Positions 1 to 8,764 are shown, numbered from the stretch's first letter. The stretch: DNA of 64,000 bases from Spirochaetota bacterium (GCA_016933025.1 JAFGBT010000028.1:145978-209977), one strand, 5' to 3'. Translations and numbers: made by a program. The notes: generated from the letters alone by a model not told the origin.

Positions 1-168
1 AGGCGTGGCATACTTGAAGCCCTGCGCGCTGTCGGTCACGACAACGATGGTACGGATGTTGTCAAGCAGGGAACTGAGGCGCTCCTTTTCCTTAAGGTTT
101 TGCAGCTGATCCTCAAGGTCACGCACCAGTTTGATAAGCTCGTTTTTCTTCAGATTCCTGACTTCCAT
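1..168 (-). CDS. PAS-type sensor protein, N-terminal fragment
   Basis: This gene runs off the left edge, so only the first 56 codons are present. It starts with MEVRNLKKNELIKLV at 168. Residues 5-33 are rich in Lys, Glu, Leu and Gln in a coiled-coil pattern. Residues 34-56 (LLDNIRTIVVVTDSAQGFKY) look like the opening strand of a PAS domain. Coiled coil followed by PAS is common in histidine kinases, diguanylate cyclases and sigma-54 activators, so a signalling role is likely, but the output domain lies outside the window. It diverges from the ferritin-like gene at 393, and a possible shared promoter region lies between them. No strong ribosome binding site is visible upstream of the start. 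Confidence 0.55.
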   Translation of the reverse strand, partial: MEVRNLKKNELIKLVRDLEDQLQNLKEKERLSSLLDNIRTIVVVTDSAQGFKYATP

Positions 169-298
169 TCCGATTATTCAAAGGCGCGTGACAGGCCGCA
201 TACTGTCTTAAAAAAAGGGGAGGGTCCGTAAACATCCATGTCACGACACAATCCGCATTGGAACGAACTGCCATATTCTTACAATACGACCACCATCC

Positions 299-368
299 TG
301 TCAAGACTTTTCAGACGCCGGGGCCGGCATCCATATTGTCTTGACAAACCGGGGCCTGCCGATAGCAT
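299..368. promoter_or_regulatory. Putative divergent promoters with 9-bp inverted repeat
   Basis: TGTCAAGAC (299-307) and GTCTTGACA (338-346) form a perfect 9-bp inverted repeat. Each arm contains a consensus TTGACA -35 hexamer pointing outwards. On the + strand TTGACA (341-346) is followed after 16 bp by TAGCAT (363-368), a plausible -10 for the ferritin-like gene. On the - strand the -10 candidate is weak. This may be a pair of divergent sigma-70 promoters or an operator. Confidence 0.4.
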
Positions 369-392
369 GTTGTAAAATAGGAAGAAACGGGT

Positions 393-875
393 ATGGAATA
401 CACAATTAAGGAAATTATCGACATCGCGGTAGGCATCGAAGAAACTGGGCACGACCTGTACTCGGCCGCCGCAAAAAAATTCAAAGACCACGGCATCAGC
501 GATGTTTTTGATTTTCTCGCCGGTGAAGAGCTGGCCCACAAAAAGCTCTTCCAGACTTTCATGGACCGGGACGACGAGAAGGGAGCATTCACCGAGGAAT
601 ATTTCGCCTATCTGAAGGCAATCGGGGCTCCGCGGGTATTCGAAGGGAGCCGGAAGGACACGGATGCCCTCCTTCGCGGCATGGCAACGCCGATGGAGGT
701 CATACAATTCGCTTTTTCTGCGGAGAAGGAGTCGATCCTCCTGTACACCGAGATGAAGGAGCTGTACCGGGAGGGGGGCGATACACGTTCTTTGCTGGAC
801 AAAATAATCTCGGAAGAAAAAAAGCACGTCCTCACGCTGTTAGATCTCGCGGAAAAAACCGGGCTCGCGAAGTGA
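393..875 (+). CDS. Ferritin-like diiron protein (rubrerythrin family, no rubredoxin domain)
   Basis: This 160-residue all-helical protein has ferritin-like spacing of metal ligands: the acidic pair in GIEETGHDLY (about residue 16), EELAHKKLF with E and H, a third Glu in FSAEKESILLY, and EEKKHVLTLL near the C-terminus. Such ExxH-containing four-helix bundles bind a diiron centre and act in peroxide reduction or iron handling in anaerobes. There is no C-terminal rubredoxin CxxC pair, so it would need an external electron donor; the rubredoxin at 5067 is a candidate. It lies 90 bp upstream of a Bcp-type peroxiredoxin on the same strand, which fits an oxidative-stress role. The exact substrate cannot be told from sequence. 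It belongs to the broad COG1633-like group. Confidence 0.8.
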   Translation: MEYTIKEIIDIAVGIEETGHDLYSAAAKKFKDHGISDVFDFLAGEELAHKKLFQTFMDRDDEKGAFTEEYFAYLKAIGAPRVFEGSRKDTDALLRGMATPMEVIQFAFSAEKESILLYTEMKELYREGGDTRSLLDKIISEEKKHVLTLLDLAEKTGLAK

Positions 876-965
876 CGTCGCCTACTTGAACAGGTCGCCG
901 CTCTCCTTGATAATCGAACACGCAATCAGCCGGAAATAAATCAATGCCTTTTCAGGAGGTGCGGC

Positions 966-1445
966 ATGGCGGCGAAAAAAACGACGGTCGGCGGGGAGGC
1001 TCCTCTTTTCACGCTCCCGGATGCTGACGGTAAAACTGTTTCACTGGCCGGCCTACGCGGTTCATGGATCGTGCTTTATTTCTATCCCAGAGACAACACA
1101 TCCGGCTGCACCACGGAAGCCATCGATTTCACGGCAAAAGCCGCAGAGTTCAAAAAGCTTGGAGCGATCGTCATCGGCATAAGCCCCGACTCCTGCGCGA
1201 GCCATCAGAAGTTCATGATCAAACACGATCTCGGCATAACCCTTCTCAGCGACGCGGACAAAAAAACGCTGAAGCAATACGGTGCTTGGGGAACAAAAAT
1301 AATGTACGGTCGGGAATCTCAGGGGGTGGTTCGGTCGACATTCCTCATTGACCCGCGCGGGGTCATTCGTCACGCGTGGGACAAGGTCAGGGTCGCCGGC
1401 CACGCCGATGATGTTCTGAAAACGCTCAGAAACCTCAGGACATGA
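966..1445 (+). CDS. bcp: Thiol peroxidase, Bcp/PrxQ type peroxiredoxin
   Basis: The 159-residue protein has the AhpC/TSA thioredoxin fold, with the peroxidatic motif PRDNTSGCTTEA giving the active Cys at residue 48. It would reduce hydrogen peroxide and organic peroxides in the cytoplasm using thioredoxin. The usual Bcp resolving Cys five residues after the first is absent; the next Cys is residue 77 in SPDSCASHQKF, so resolution must be atypical (another residue, another subunit, or a 1-Cys mechanism). The start follows a clear AGGAGGTG ribosome binding site. Length is normal for the family. The neighbour at 393 is a ferritin-like protein, together forming a small peroxide-detoxifying pair. 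Confidence 0.88.
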   Translation: MAAKKTTVGGEAPLFTLPDADGKTVSLAGLRGSWIVLYFYPRDNTSGCTTEAIDFTAKAAEFKKLGAIVIGISPDSCASHQKFMIKHDLGITLLSDADKKTLKQYGAWGTKIMYGRESQGVVRSTFLIDPRGVIRHAWDKVRVAGHADDVLKTLRNLRT

Positions 1446-1466
1446 CAGGCATATCGCCCCGGTCGC

Positions 1467-2786
1467 TTACCGTATCCTCACTCTCTTCTTGGCCGAGGCC
1501 ATAAGCACCGCAGGGACCGATATTTTTCCTCTGCCCATCACCGAGTCGACAAGCTTCTGGTCCGCCAGGCGGTACCAGAGCTTCGCCTCAACGTCGACAG
1601 ACGTCTCCTTGACGTCAGAAAGGCGATATTCCTCAACAACATTGGCGAGCGGCTCGATCCGCCGGTCCCTGAGGATCTCCCGGGCCTGTGCCACGTTCAT
1701 AACCGGCTTCCCGGTTTTGTCGCCGAACACCGTGTTGTAGAGTACGGCTGACGGATCCAGACGCCCGTCGCGACCCAGGGCCCCGCTGTGAAGCAAGACC
1801 CTTCCGCCTCTCCCGGTGACCAGTATCTCGAGCCACATCTGGCGGACGTGGCTAAGACCGGTCGGGATGCAGTGGCCGGCACCGGTATTGGCCACCGTGA
1901 CTTTCACGACGCCGCCCTCCGCCATGGCTGCAATGGATAGGGTCGCCGCGTGTTTCAGCCGCTCCTCGGCCATTTCCGCAATCGTTTTATCACCGGACAT
2001 GGCGGGAACCAGCGTGTTGCCGCCAGCGAAATAATGGGTGAACACATGCTTCCGCTCCGGCCCGCCTGCTGCGGCCTTCCCCGGATTGTCCGGCCGCGGT
2101 GTCGACCCGGTCGCCGGAACGCCCGGCCTCTGGTACATGTGGCAGCTCTGACATTCGATGCCCCTGGCTGCATAGGGGCCCCTCTTCCATTCCTCGTAGG
2201 GGGTTTCCAGCTTCGTGCCGAAAACTACATGACGCACGTCATGGCAGGCGCCGCAGATTTCCGACCGCGTATGGAAGCCGGAATATTTCGTTTTATGGTA
2301 GTCAGATTCCGAATCGCCGTAGGGCCCCCGCTTGGTCCCGGGATCATCCTCTCCGTGTCCCGGATCAATATTCAGCTCCGCGTTGTACATCTTCCTCGCG
2401 CCGGTGGCGGAATGGCAGTAATCGCACTGAACTCCCTTACGGGCAAGCTCCGGTATTGTTTTCATATGATCGGAGGTCTTACGGGGCATCCCGCTCACAA
2501 AGCCGACCGGGGTATGGCAGGAAACACAGTGTTCAGCCTCTTTTATCTCGTCGGGATCCGTGAGGCCCCTGAGGTCCTTGAGGGCTACCTCGCGGTAGAG
2601 AACATCCCCGTGGGAAAGGCTGTGCATGGATCCCCTCCACTGCTCATAGATCGTGTCATGACATCCGCCGCAGGTCTCCGGGGAGACGAACCGGGACAGC
2701 TCGTAGTGCGGAGTCTTTGAACACGATGACAGGAACAGGGCGCAGGCGGCGAACATGAAAGAACCGGCGCGGTTTACTGTTAGCAT
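1467..2786 (-). CDS. Multihaem c-type cytochrome lipoprotein (five CxxCH)
   Basis: The protein (439 residues from this start) opens with a hydrophobic stretch and lipobox ending LFLSSC, so it is probably exported and lipid-anchored. Five haem c attachment motifs are visible: CGGCH, CVSCH, CDYCH, CGACH and CQSCH, arranged as in cytochrome c554-like multihaem proteins. The C-terminal 200 residues carry no more CxxCH and look beta-rich. A likely role is periplasmic electron transfer, but no partner oxidoreductase is adjacent. A longer reading begins at a GTG at 2798, but GGAG lies just before the ATG at 2786, which I prefer. It is convergent with bcp, with only about 20 bp between their ends. 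Confidence 0.82.
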   Translation of the reverse strand: MLTVNRAGSFMFAACALFLSSCSKTPHYELSRFVSPETCGGCHDTIYEQWRGSMHSLSHGDVLYREVALKDLRGLTDPDEIKEAEHCVSCHTPVGFVSGMPRKTSDHMKTIPELARKGVQCDYCHSATGARKMYNAELNIDPGHGEDDPGTKRGPYGDSESDYHKTKYSGFHTRSEICGACHDVRHVVFGTKLETPYEEWKRGPYAARGIECQSCHMYQRPGVPATGSTPRPDNPGKAAAGGPERKHVFTHYFAGGNTLVPAMSGDKTIAEMAEERLKHAATLSIAAMAEGGVVKVTVANTGAGHCIPTGLSHVRQMWLEILVTGRGGRVLLHSGALGRDGRLDPSAVLYNTVFGDKTGKPVMNVAQAREILRDRRIEPLANVVEEYRLSDVKETSVDVEAKLWYRLADQKLVDSVMGRGKISVPAVLMASAKKRVRIR

Positions 2787-3091
2787 TTCATTCTCCACTG
2801 GAGTGATTTATCCGCTCATCTTCCGCGCTTGTCAGGCAATAATCAATCATTTTTTAATTATTGAATAGAAGCCATCCTGACGCCATGAAAGGGATACGGG
2901 CGTAGCCGCGGCGCTCCCCCTGAAAACGGTCATATCGGCTCTATAAATGGAGCGCATGATAAAAAGATTTGTTGACAAAAACCGCCGCGGTATTAGCGTT
3001 TATGTACGGCGGCATCTCCCGTGTCGTCGCCCTCAGGCGATCGGTACTAACGGACGTAATATACCACATCGAACCTATAAGGAATATCAGC

Positions 3092-4264
3092 ATGAAAGCG
3101 ATCAAAATCAGGGATAACATTTACTGGGTCGGGGCCATTGACTGGGACCTGAGAAACTTCCACGGCTATCTCACCCAGCGGGGCTCGACCTATAACGCAT
3201 ACCTGGTGCTTGACAAAAAAATAACCCTCATTGATACAGTAAAACACTATCTCTGCGACGAGATGCTGGAGCGTATACGGTCCGTCATAGATCCATCATC
3301 GATTGAATGCATCATTTCCAACCATGTGGAAATGGACCACTCCGGCTCGCTGCCGGTGATGACGCAGATTGCTCCGAAGGCCCTTATCTACGCGTCGCCA
3401 AACGGCATGAAAGGGCTCACCGAGCATTACGGAATAATCCCCAACCTGAAGGCGGTGCAGAACGGCGAAACCGTCAACACCGGCTCGTACAACTTCACCT
3501 TTGTGCTCACCCCCATGGTCCACTGGCCGGACAACATGGTCACCTACCTGCCGGAGGAGCAAATCCTTTTTTCCAACGACGCCTTCGGCCAGCACATTGC
3601 GAGCGCCGAGCGGTTCGACGACGAGTACCCGCTTGACATCATACTCTTCGAGGCGAGGAAGTACTACGCCAATATCGTCCTGCCCTACTCCGAGCAGGTG
3701 AAAAAGGCTCTTGCCGCTGCTTCAGCGCTGAAAATCGACATAATAGCGCCGAGCCACGGAATCATCTGGAGAAAAAACATCGGCTCAATCGTCAGCTCGT
3801 ACGGAGACTGGTCGGCCAACAAAACCGAAGACAAAGCCCTGATCGTCTATGACACCATGTGGAACTCCACGAAGAAGATAGCCGGCGCCATCGCCGACGC
3901 CTTTGAGGAGCGCGGCTACCCGGCAGTGATGATGTCCCTCCAGACCAATCATATATCGGACATCATGACGGAGTTGATTGACGCCCGTTATATCTGCGTC
4001 GGTTCGCCGACACTCAATAACAACATGCTCCCCACCGTGTCTTCATTCCTGACGTACGTGAAGGGGCTGGCTCCGAAAAAAAGGAGGGGGCTCGCCTTCG
4101 GCTCTTACGGCTGGGGCGGACAGAGCGTTGGACAGGTCGAGGAAATACTCAAAGCATGCGGATTTGATATGATGGAGAGCATTAAGCTGAAGTATATCCC
4201 TGACGGGACGGCGCTCAAAAACATAACGGAAAAGCTCGCGGATGAAATTGCCGGCGGCCAATAG
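3092..4264 (+). CDS. fprA: Flavodiiron protein (A-type flavoprotein, oxygen or NO reductase)
   Basis: The 390-residue product has an N-terminal metallo-beta-lactamase domain with diiron ligands HVEMDHSG (H78, E80, D82, H83), H144 in MVHWPD, D163 in FSNDAFG and H222 in PSHGIIWR. A C-terminal flavodoxin domain (about residues 245-390) would hold FMN. Flavodiiron proteins reduce O2 to water or NO to N2O with electrons from rubredoxin, protecting anaerobes. The open frame extends further upstream, but the first 41 codons are unlike the family, and AAGGAAT precedes the ATG at 3092. The PerR-like gene follows in the same orientation, and rubredoxin is about 0.8 kb downstream. Confidence 0.93.
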   Translation: MKAIKIRDNIYWVGAIDWDLRNFHGYLTQRGSTYNAYLVLDKKITLIDTVKHYLCDEMLERIRSVIDPSSIECIISNHVEMDHSGSLPVMTQIAPKALIYASPNGMKGLTEHYGIIPNLKAVQNGETVNTGSYNFTFVLTPMVHWPDNMVTYLPEEQILFSNDAFGQHIASAERFDDEYPLDIILFEARKYYANIVLPYSEQVKKALAAASALKIDIIAPSHGIIWRKNIGSIVSSYGDWSANKTEDKALIVYDTMWNSTKKIAGAIADAFEERGYPAVMMSLQTNHISDIMTELIDARYICVGSPTLNNNMLPTVSSFLTYVKGLAPKKRRGLAFGSYGWGGQSVGQVEEILKACGFDMMESIKLKYIPDGTALKNITEKLADEIAGGQ

Positions 4265-4325
4265 CATGGCACGGCCCGCTAACCCGACCCGACGGCCGAA
4301 TATTGTGCAAACCGGATTCATATTT

Positions 4326-4745
4326 ATGGAAACGAACCTCAAGAACATCCTTATCAGAAACGGCATAAGCCCCTCGTACCACAGGCTGAAAATCTTCGAA
4401 TTCCTCGTAGGCAACAGGAGCCATCCGACAGCTGACATTATATACTCAGAGATCATCAGGCAGATCCCCACCCTCTCGAAGACCACCGTGTACAACACCT
4501 TAAAGACGCTGGCAGAAAAGGGGCTTCTCTCCCCACTCACCATAGAAGATACCGAGGTCCGCTATGACGCGGACATCTCCTTCCACGGCCATTTCAAGTG
4601 CCAGAGCTGCGGCACGCTTTATGATATAGACCTCGGCCCGTTCAAAACCGGCAAAAAGCTGGCCGAAGCCAAAAAGATAGACGGCCACCTCATAACGGAA
4701 AAGCAGGTCTACTTTAAAGGCATCTGTAGAAAATGCCTGAAATAG
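4326..4745 (+). CDS. perR: Fur-family regulator, PerR-like
   Basis: This 139-residue product has the Fur winged helix, including SKTTVYNTLKTLAEKGLL as recognition helix, a linking DADISFHGHFKCQSCG segment, and a C-terminal CRKC, giving two CxxC pairs for the structural zinc. Its place between the flavodiiron gene and the rubredoxin-cydAB-dfx-rbr genes, and a PerR-like palindrome upstream of the latter, favour a peroxide or oxygen sensor over an iron sensor. A second Fur protein at 32610 sits among true Fur boxes. I chose METNLKN as start because it matches family N-termini; in-frame ATGs at 4242 and 4266 are alternatives. Assignment as PerR rather than Fur or Zur is inferred from context. Confidence 0.75.
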   Translation: METNLKNILIRNGISPSYHRLKIFEFLVGNRSHPTADIIYSEIIRQIPTLSKTTVYNTLKTLAEKGLLSPLTIEDTEVRYDADISFHGHFKCQSCGTLYDIDLGPFKTGKKLAEAKKIDGHLITEKQVYFKGICRKCLK

Positions 4746-4837
4746 GGACGCACCTATTTTTTGAAGATATGATCCGCACGAGCAGGGATGGCTCACGCCA
4801 GAAAAAAAATTTCAGCGTTGCATAACAATGAATTTTT

Positions 4838-4882
4838 TTGTTGCCGAAAAACAACGGGTTATATAATTTGTAACCATTACAA
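4838..4882 (+). promoter_or_regulatory. Promoter with overlapping PerR-like operator, upstream of rubredoxin/cydAB
   Basis: A perfect -10 TATAAT (4862-4867) is preceded by TTGTTG (4838-4843, 18 bp spacing). Directly after the -10 lies TTGTAACCATTACAA (4868-4882), a 7-1-7 palindrome with one mismatch between arms, close to the known PerR box TTATAATNATTATAA. It would cover the transcription start, as expected for a repressor. A second TATAAT at 4958-4963 lacks a good -35. Confidence 0.6.
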
Positions 4883-5066
4883 TTGTTAGTTGCCATATAA
4901 AACGCATACGGTTTTATCAAACAAAGAAAAAAAGGTTTCCAAAATTCAAACGGCGTATATAATTGTGCGCCTATCGCACATCATATGAAATCCGATCTGC
5001 ATCACGCAATCTATTAATGATTGGATGGCATGCTATGCTATATGAACTACCCACAGGAGGCTCATG

Positions 5067-5231
5067 ATGAAAAAATATGTATGCACAGTCTGCGGATACA
5101 TTTATGATCCGGAGGTCGGCGACCCAGATTCAGGAATTAAGCCGGGAACGCCCTTCGAGAAACTCCCCAAAGACTGGGTGTGCCCCCAGTGCGGCGTTGA
5201 AAAAGACCAGTTTGAACCGTATGAGGACTGA
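5067..5231 (+). CDS. rub: Rubredoxin
   Basis: This is a 54-residue classical rubredoxin. Four Cys (C6, C9, C39, C42) in CTVCGY and CPQCGV ligate one iron, and the family signature of aromatic residues and DWVCP is intact. It is a small one-electron carrier that donates to flavodiiron protein, superoxide reductase and rubrerythrin, all of which are encoded nearby. AGGAGG at 5055-5060 sits 6 bp before the chosen ATG; the ATG at 5064 would be too close. It is the first gene after the PerR-like operator and is followed 53 bp later by cydA, so co-transcription is likely. Confidence 0.95.
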   Translation: MKKYVCTVCGYIYDPEVGDPDSGIKPGTPFEKLPKDWVCPQCGVEKDQFEPYED

Positions 5232-5284
5232 CTCTGCGGCCCGTCAATAGCGGCCGGAACATCGCGTAACGGGAGGTCATACCT

Positions 5285-6616
5285 ATGGACGCAGTGTTGC
5301 TATCGCGTATTCAATTCGGACTGACCGCGGGATTTCATTTCATCTTTCCCCCGCTTACACTAGGGCTGACGCTGATCATACTCGTGCTGGAAGCGATCCA
5401 TTTCAGATCGGGCAGCCCCCTTGAAAGGAAAATATCCGACTTCATGATAAAGATCCTGGGACTGGTGTTCGTCATGGGAGTGGCGACCGGCATCGTCCTG
5501 GAATTCTCTTTCGGAACAAACTGGTCCAATTATTCCAGGATGGTCGGCGATATCTTCGGGGCGCCGCTTGCCGCCGAGGGGATCTTTGCCTTCTTCCTGG
5601 AGTCGGTCTTCCTGGGAATACTGGTATTCGGCAGGAAGCGCGTGTCGAAGCGGGTATTCCTCCTCTCGGTCTTCCTGGTCTTCTTCGCATCGCACCTGTC
5701 CGGACTCTGGATCATTATCGCCAATTCATGGATGCAGACTCCCGCCGGTTACGTTCTCGAGGGAGGGAGAGCCCTTATGACAGATTTCTGGGCGGCGGTG
5801 TTCAACGACTCGACCCTGATCAGGTTCCTGCACACGATAATCGGGGGATGGATCACCGGTTCGCTTTTCACAGCGGGAATGTCGGCCTGGTATATCCTGA
5901 AACGGCGAGATGAAGAATCGGCGAAACCGCTCCTGACGATCGCGTTATGGATCTTCATCGCCATGGCCCTTACCCAGTTCATATCCGGCCACACGCACTC
6001 GGTCCAGGTGGCGGTAACCCAACCGGGAAAGATGGCCGCCTTCGAGGCGCTCTGGAGGGGAGGCGAAGGAGCGCCCATGTCCGTATTCGGCATACCCTGT
6101 TCAAAGGAGAAAAAAACTTACCTTGAACTCGCCGTGCCGAAACTTCTCAGCATTGCCATTCATTTCGACCCGAACGCAAAGGTGCCGGGTCTTGATGAAT
6201 TCAAGGAAGACGAGCTGCCCCCCATCGAGGTATCGTATTTCACCTATCACGGCATGATCCTCCTCGGCTCGTTTTTTGCCCTGATGGCCGTCATCGGATT
6301 CTTCCTCATTATCAGAAAAAAAATTTATGATTCCCGGTGGTATCTCTGGATTCTCATGCTGTCGATCCCGCTCCCCTTCATTTCAAACGAACTCGGATGG
6401 ATGTCGGCGGAAATAGGGCGGCAGCCCTGGGCGGTGTACGGCGTCCTGAAGACGGCCGACGCCGCTTCGGTGGTCGTGCCTGCATGGCAGATCCTCTTTT
6501 CCATCATACTGTTCAGCGCGATATATCTTCTCCTTTTCGCGGTGTTTATGAAACTGCTCTTAGCGATTATCCGGAAAGGCCCGGATAACGTCACCCTCGG
6601 ATATGTGGGGGAATGA
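5285..6616 (+). CDS. cydA: Cytochrome bd oxidase subunit I
   Basis: The 443-residue integral membrane protein begins with the standard CydA N-terminus (RIQFGLTAGFHFIFPPL), where the His is a haem ligand. It has about nine hydrophobic spans and the quinol-loop signature ELGWMSAEIGRQPW. The Q-loop is of the short type, consistent with the total length. With CydB it forms a quinol:O2 oxidoreductase of very high oxygen affinity, which scavenges oxygen and supports energy conservation. CydB begins 2 bp after the stop. The position between rubredoxin and desulfoferrodoxin ties it to oxygen defence. Confidence 0.96.
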   Translation: MDAVLLSRIQFGLTAGFHFIFPPLTLGLTLIILVLEAIHFRSGSPLERKISDFMIKILGLVFVMGVATGIVLEFSFGTNWSNYSRMVGDIFGAPLAAEGIFAFFLESVFLGILVFGRKRVSKRVFLLSVFLVFFASHLSGLWIIIANSWMQTPAGYVLEGGRALMTDFWAAVFNDSTLIRFLHTIIGGWITGSLFTAGMSAWYILKRRDEESAKPLLTIALWIFIAMALTQFISGHTHSVQVAVTQPGKMAAFEALWRGGEGAPMSVFGIPCSKEKKTYLELAVPKLLSIAIHFDPNAKVPGLDEFKEDELPPIEVSYFTYHGMILLGSFFALMAVIGFFLIIRKKIYDSRWYLWILMLSIPLPFISNELGWMSAEIGRQPWAVYGVLKTADAASVVVPAWQILFSIILFSAIYLLLFAVFMKLLLAIIRKGPDNVTLGYVGE

Positions 6617-6617
6617 T

Positions 6618-7622
6618 ATGGAAACATTACAGGCATTACAGATCATCTGGTTCCTTCTCATTGGCATACTGCTCGCCGGATACACGGTCCTGGACGGCTT
6701 CGATCTCGGGGTGGGGTCGCTCCTCCCCTTACTCGCAAAGGAGGAAAAGGAGACGGCGGTCCTGTTTACCTCCATCGGCCCGCTCTGGGACGGGAACGAG
6801 GTCTGGCTCCTTACCGCCGGCGGCGCGCTGTTCGCGGCATTCCCGCATGTCTACGCCACAGTTTTCAGCGGCTTTTACCTCGCCATGATGCTTATCCTCT
6901 TCGCCCTCATCTTCCGGGCGGTGTCGCTGGAATTCTGGTCGCTTGACAATAACCGGCGATCTCTCTGGAAGTGGGCCTTCACGGCAGGGAGCCTGGTCCC
7001 GTCGGTGCTGTTCGGCGTGGCGCTGGGCAATGTCATTCTGGGAATACCGATGAACGAGAGCATGGAGTTCACGGGCGACTTCTTCACCCTTCTCCGGCCC
7101 TTCCCGCTTGCCATCGGAATCCTCGGACTCTCGGCGATACTGCTGCAGGGATCGACTTTCGCCGCCATGAAAACCGGGGGAGCGCTCCATGAACGCTCGC
7201 GCGCTGCGGCGAAGCGGGCCTGGTTCCTGCTTGTCGCCATGATGATCATCGCCATCGCGCTGTCCTCGGTCTACATCCCGGCCGGCATGACGAATCCTCT
7301 TGCCTGGGGATGCACGGGCGTGGTGTTCGCGGCCCTCGTCATCGGGCGGATATGGATGAACCGCGACAATGACACGATACCATTTCTCATGTCGTCAATT
7401 GCGTGCGTCGGATTATGGGGTATAGCGGGCTCCCTCCAGTTCCCGAATCTGGTCAATGCGGCCGGGGAAGTCGGATTGAGCCTCTCAATATACAACGCAT
7501 CGTCGAGCCGTCTGACCCTCTCGGTGATGCTTATCATCGCGGCCGTCGGCATGCCGGTCGTGATTGCGTACACGATCTATGTCTACCGTCTGTTCAGGGG
7601 GAAAGTCGATCTGGGGCGGTAG
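6618..7622 (+). CDS. cydB: Cytochrome bd oxidase subunit II
   Basis: The 334-residue polytopic membrane protein carries CydB signatures, including GYTVLDGFDLGVG near the N-terminus and GPLWDGNEVWLLTAGGALFAAFP. It pairs with CydA at 5285-6616. The start ATG at 6618 lies just beyond the CydA stop and follows GGGGGA within the cydA end, so translation is probably coupled. No small CydX-like open frame is evident in the 67 bp before the desulfoferrodoxin gene. Confidence 0.96.
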   Translation: METLQALQIIWFLLIGILLAGYTVLDGFDLGVGSLLPLLAKEEKETAVLFTSIGPLWDGNEVWLLTAGGALFAAFPHVYATVFSGFYLAMMLILFALIFRAVSLEFWSLDNNRRSLWKWAFTAGSLVPSVLFGVALGNVILGIPMNESMEFTGDFFTLLRPFPLAIGILGLSAILLQGSTFAAMKTGGALHERSRAAAKRAWFLLVAMMIIAIALSSVYIPAGMTNPLAWGCTGVVFAALVIGRIWMNRDNDTIPFLMSSIACVGLWGIAGSLQFPNLVNAAGEVGLSLSIYNASSSRLTLSVMLIIAAVGMPVVIAYTIYVYRLFRGKVDLGR

Positions 7623-7689
7623 CATGCTTTACCGGATCCGCCCCTAAACAGGCGGGTTCGAAATCAGATAATCCCATGGAGGTAATCGT

Positions 7690-8067
7690 ATGACTAAAAG
7701 ACTTGAAATCTACAAATGCCAGGTCTGCGGCAACATGGTAGAAGTTGTCCACGCGGGCGCCGGCACGCTGGTCTGTTGCGGACAGGACATGACGCTGATG
7801 ACAGAAAACACTACCGACGCGGCCCAGGAGAAGCACGTTCCCGCCGTGAGCAAAACCGATCACGGCATCAAAGCGCAGGTCGGATCGGTGGCGCATCCCA
7901 TGGAAGAAAAACATTACATCGAGTGGATACAGGTGATCTCGCCTGACGGCAAGGCCGACCGCACGTTCCTCGCCCCCGGGCAGGCTCCCGAGGCCGAGTT
8001 CTGCTGCGCGGACGAGAAGTCGACCGTGCGCGAATACTGCAATATCCACGGGCTCTGGAAAAAATAA
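7690..8067 (+). CDS. dfx: Desulfoferrodoxin (2Fe superoxide reductase)
   Basis: The 125-residue protein has an N-terminal desulforedoxin domain with CQVC and a vicinal CC pair (C10, C13, C29, C30) binding Fe(SCys)4. A C-terminal SOR domain follows, with His ligands in [20 protein letters not shown] and the final CNIHGLW, where Cys and His complete the catalytic iron site. It reduces superoxide to peroxide without making oxygen, using electrons from rubredoxin. GGAGG precedes the start. It sits between cytochrome bd and rubrerythrin, which would remove the peroxide produced. Class I (two-iron) assignment follows from the intact N-terminal Cys set. Confidence 0.95.
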   Translation: MTKRLEIYKCQVCGNMVEVVHAGAGTLVCCGQDMTLMTENTTDAAQEKHVPAVSKTDHGIKAQVGSVAHPMEEKHYIEWIQVISPDGKADRTFLAPGQAPEAEFCCADEKSTVREYCNIHGLWKK

Positions 8068-8079
8068 GACGCGCGGGTG

Positions 8080-8100
8080 GCCGGCCCCTCGAGGGCCGGC
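8080..8100. repeat. Hairpin between dfx and rbr
   Basis: GCCGGCCC (8080-8087) and GGGCCGGC (8093-8100) form an 8-bp GC-only stem with a 5-base loop. No T-run follows, so it is more likely an mRNA-stabilising or processing hairpin than a terminator. Confidence 0.4.
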
Positions 8101-8135
8101 GGGAATCATTAATTACAGGTACTCAGGAGATGTAC

Positions 8136-8711
8136 ATGAAAAGCTTGAAGGGAACAAAAACCGAAAAGAACCTCCTCGCGTCATTCGCAGGAGAATCGCA
8201 GGCGAGAAACCGTTACACCTTTTTCGCCTCCCAGGCAAAAAAGGAGGGGTACGAGCAGATAGCCGCCATTTTCCTTGAAACCGCCGAAAACGAGAAGGAG
8301 CACGCGAAGCGCTTCTTCAAGTTCCTGGAAGGGGGCATGGTGGAAATAAACGCCTCGTACCCCGCGGGCGTTATCGGAACCACCGCAGATAATCTGAAGG
8401 CGGCGGCCGAGGGCGAGAACGAGGAACACACGAAGCTCTACCCGGAAGCAGCCGATATCGCCGACCAGGAAGGTTTCAAGGAGATCGCGATCGTGTGGCG
8501 GAAGATAGCGGAGGTCGAAAAGCACCACGAGCAACGCTACCTGATGCTCCTGAAGAACATCAAGGACGGCGCGGTCTTCAAGAAAAAGGCTAAAACCAAA
8601 TGGAAATGCAGAAATTGCGGTTACGTCCACGAAGGCGAAAGCGCACCGGAGGCCTGCCCGGCCTGTCTCCACCCGCAGTCGTATTTCGAAATCCTCACGG
8701 ATGAGTATTGA
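8136..8711 (+). CDS. rbr: Rubrerythrin
   Basis: The 191-residue product has an N-terminal ferritin-like diiron domain (SFAGESQARNRYTFF, ETAENEKEHAKRF, AEGENEEHTKLYP, EVEKHHEQRY) and a C-terminal rubredoxin-like domain with CRNCGY and CPAC. It acts as an NADH- or rubredoxin-dependent peroxidase in anaerobes. Two ATGs are in frame; CAGGAG lies 1 bp before the first and 7 bp before the second, so 8136 is chosen. It closes the probable rub-cydAB-dfx-rbr transcription unit and is followed by a strong terminator. Confidence 0.95.
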   Translation: MKSLKGTKTEKNLLASFAGESQARNRYTFFASQAKKEGYEQIAAIFLETAENEKEHAKRFFKFLEGGMVEINASYPAGVIGTTADNLKAAAEGENEEHTKLYPEAADIADQEGFKEIAIVWRKIAEVEKHHEQRYLMLLKNIKDGAVFKKKAKTKWKCRNCGYVHEGESAPEACPACLHPQSYFEILTDEY

Positions 8712-8726
8712 TTTCGATGCATAACG

Positions 8727-8764
8727 AAAAAAAGAGCGGCATTAAATTATGCCGCTCTTTTTTT
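8727..8764. terminator. Bidirectional rho-independent terminator
   Basis: GAGCGGCAT and ATGCCGCTC form a GC-rich stem around a short AT loop, flanked by seven or more A on the left and seven T on the right. It can end rbr on the + strand and the HesB-like gene on the - strand. Confidence 0.9.
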
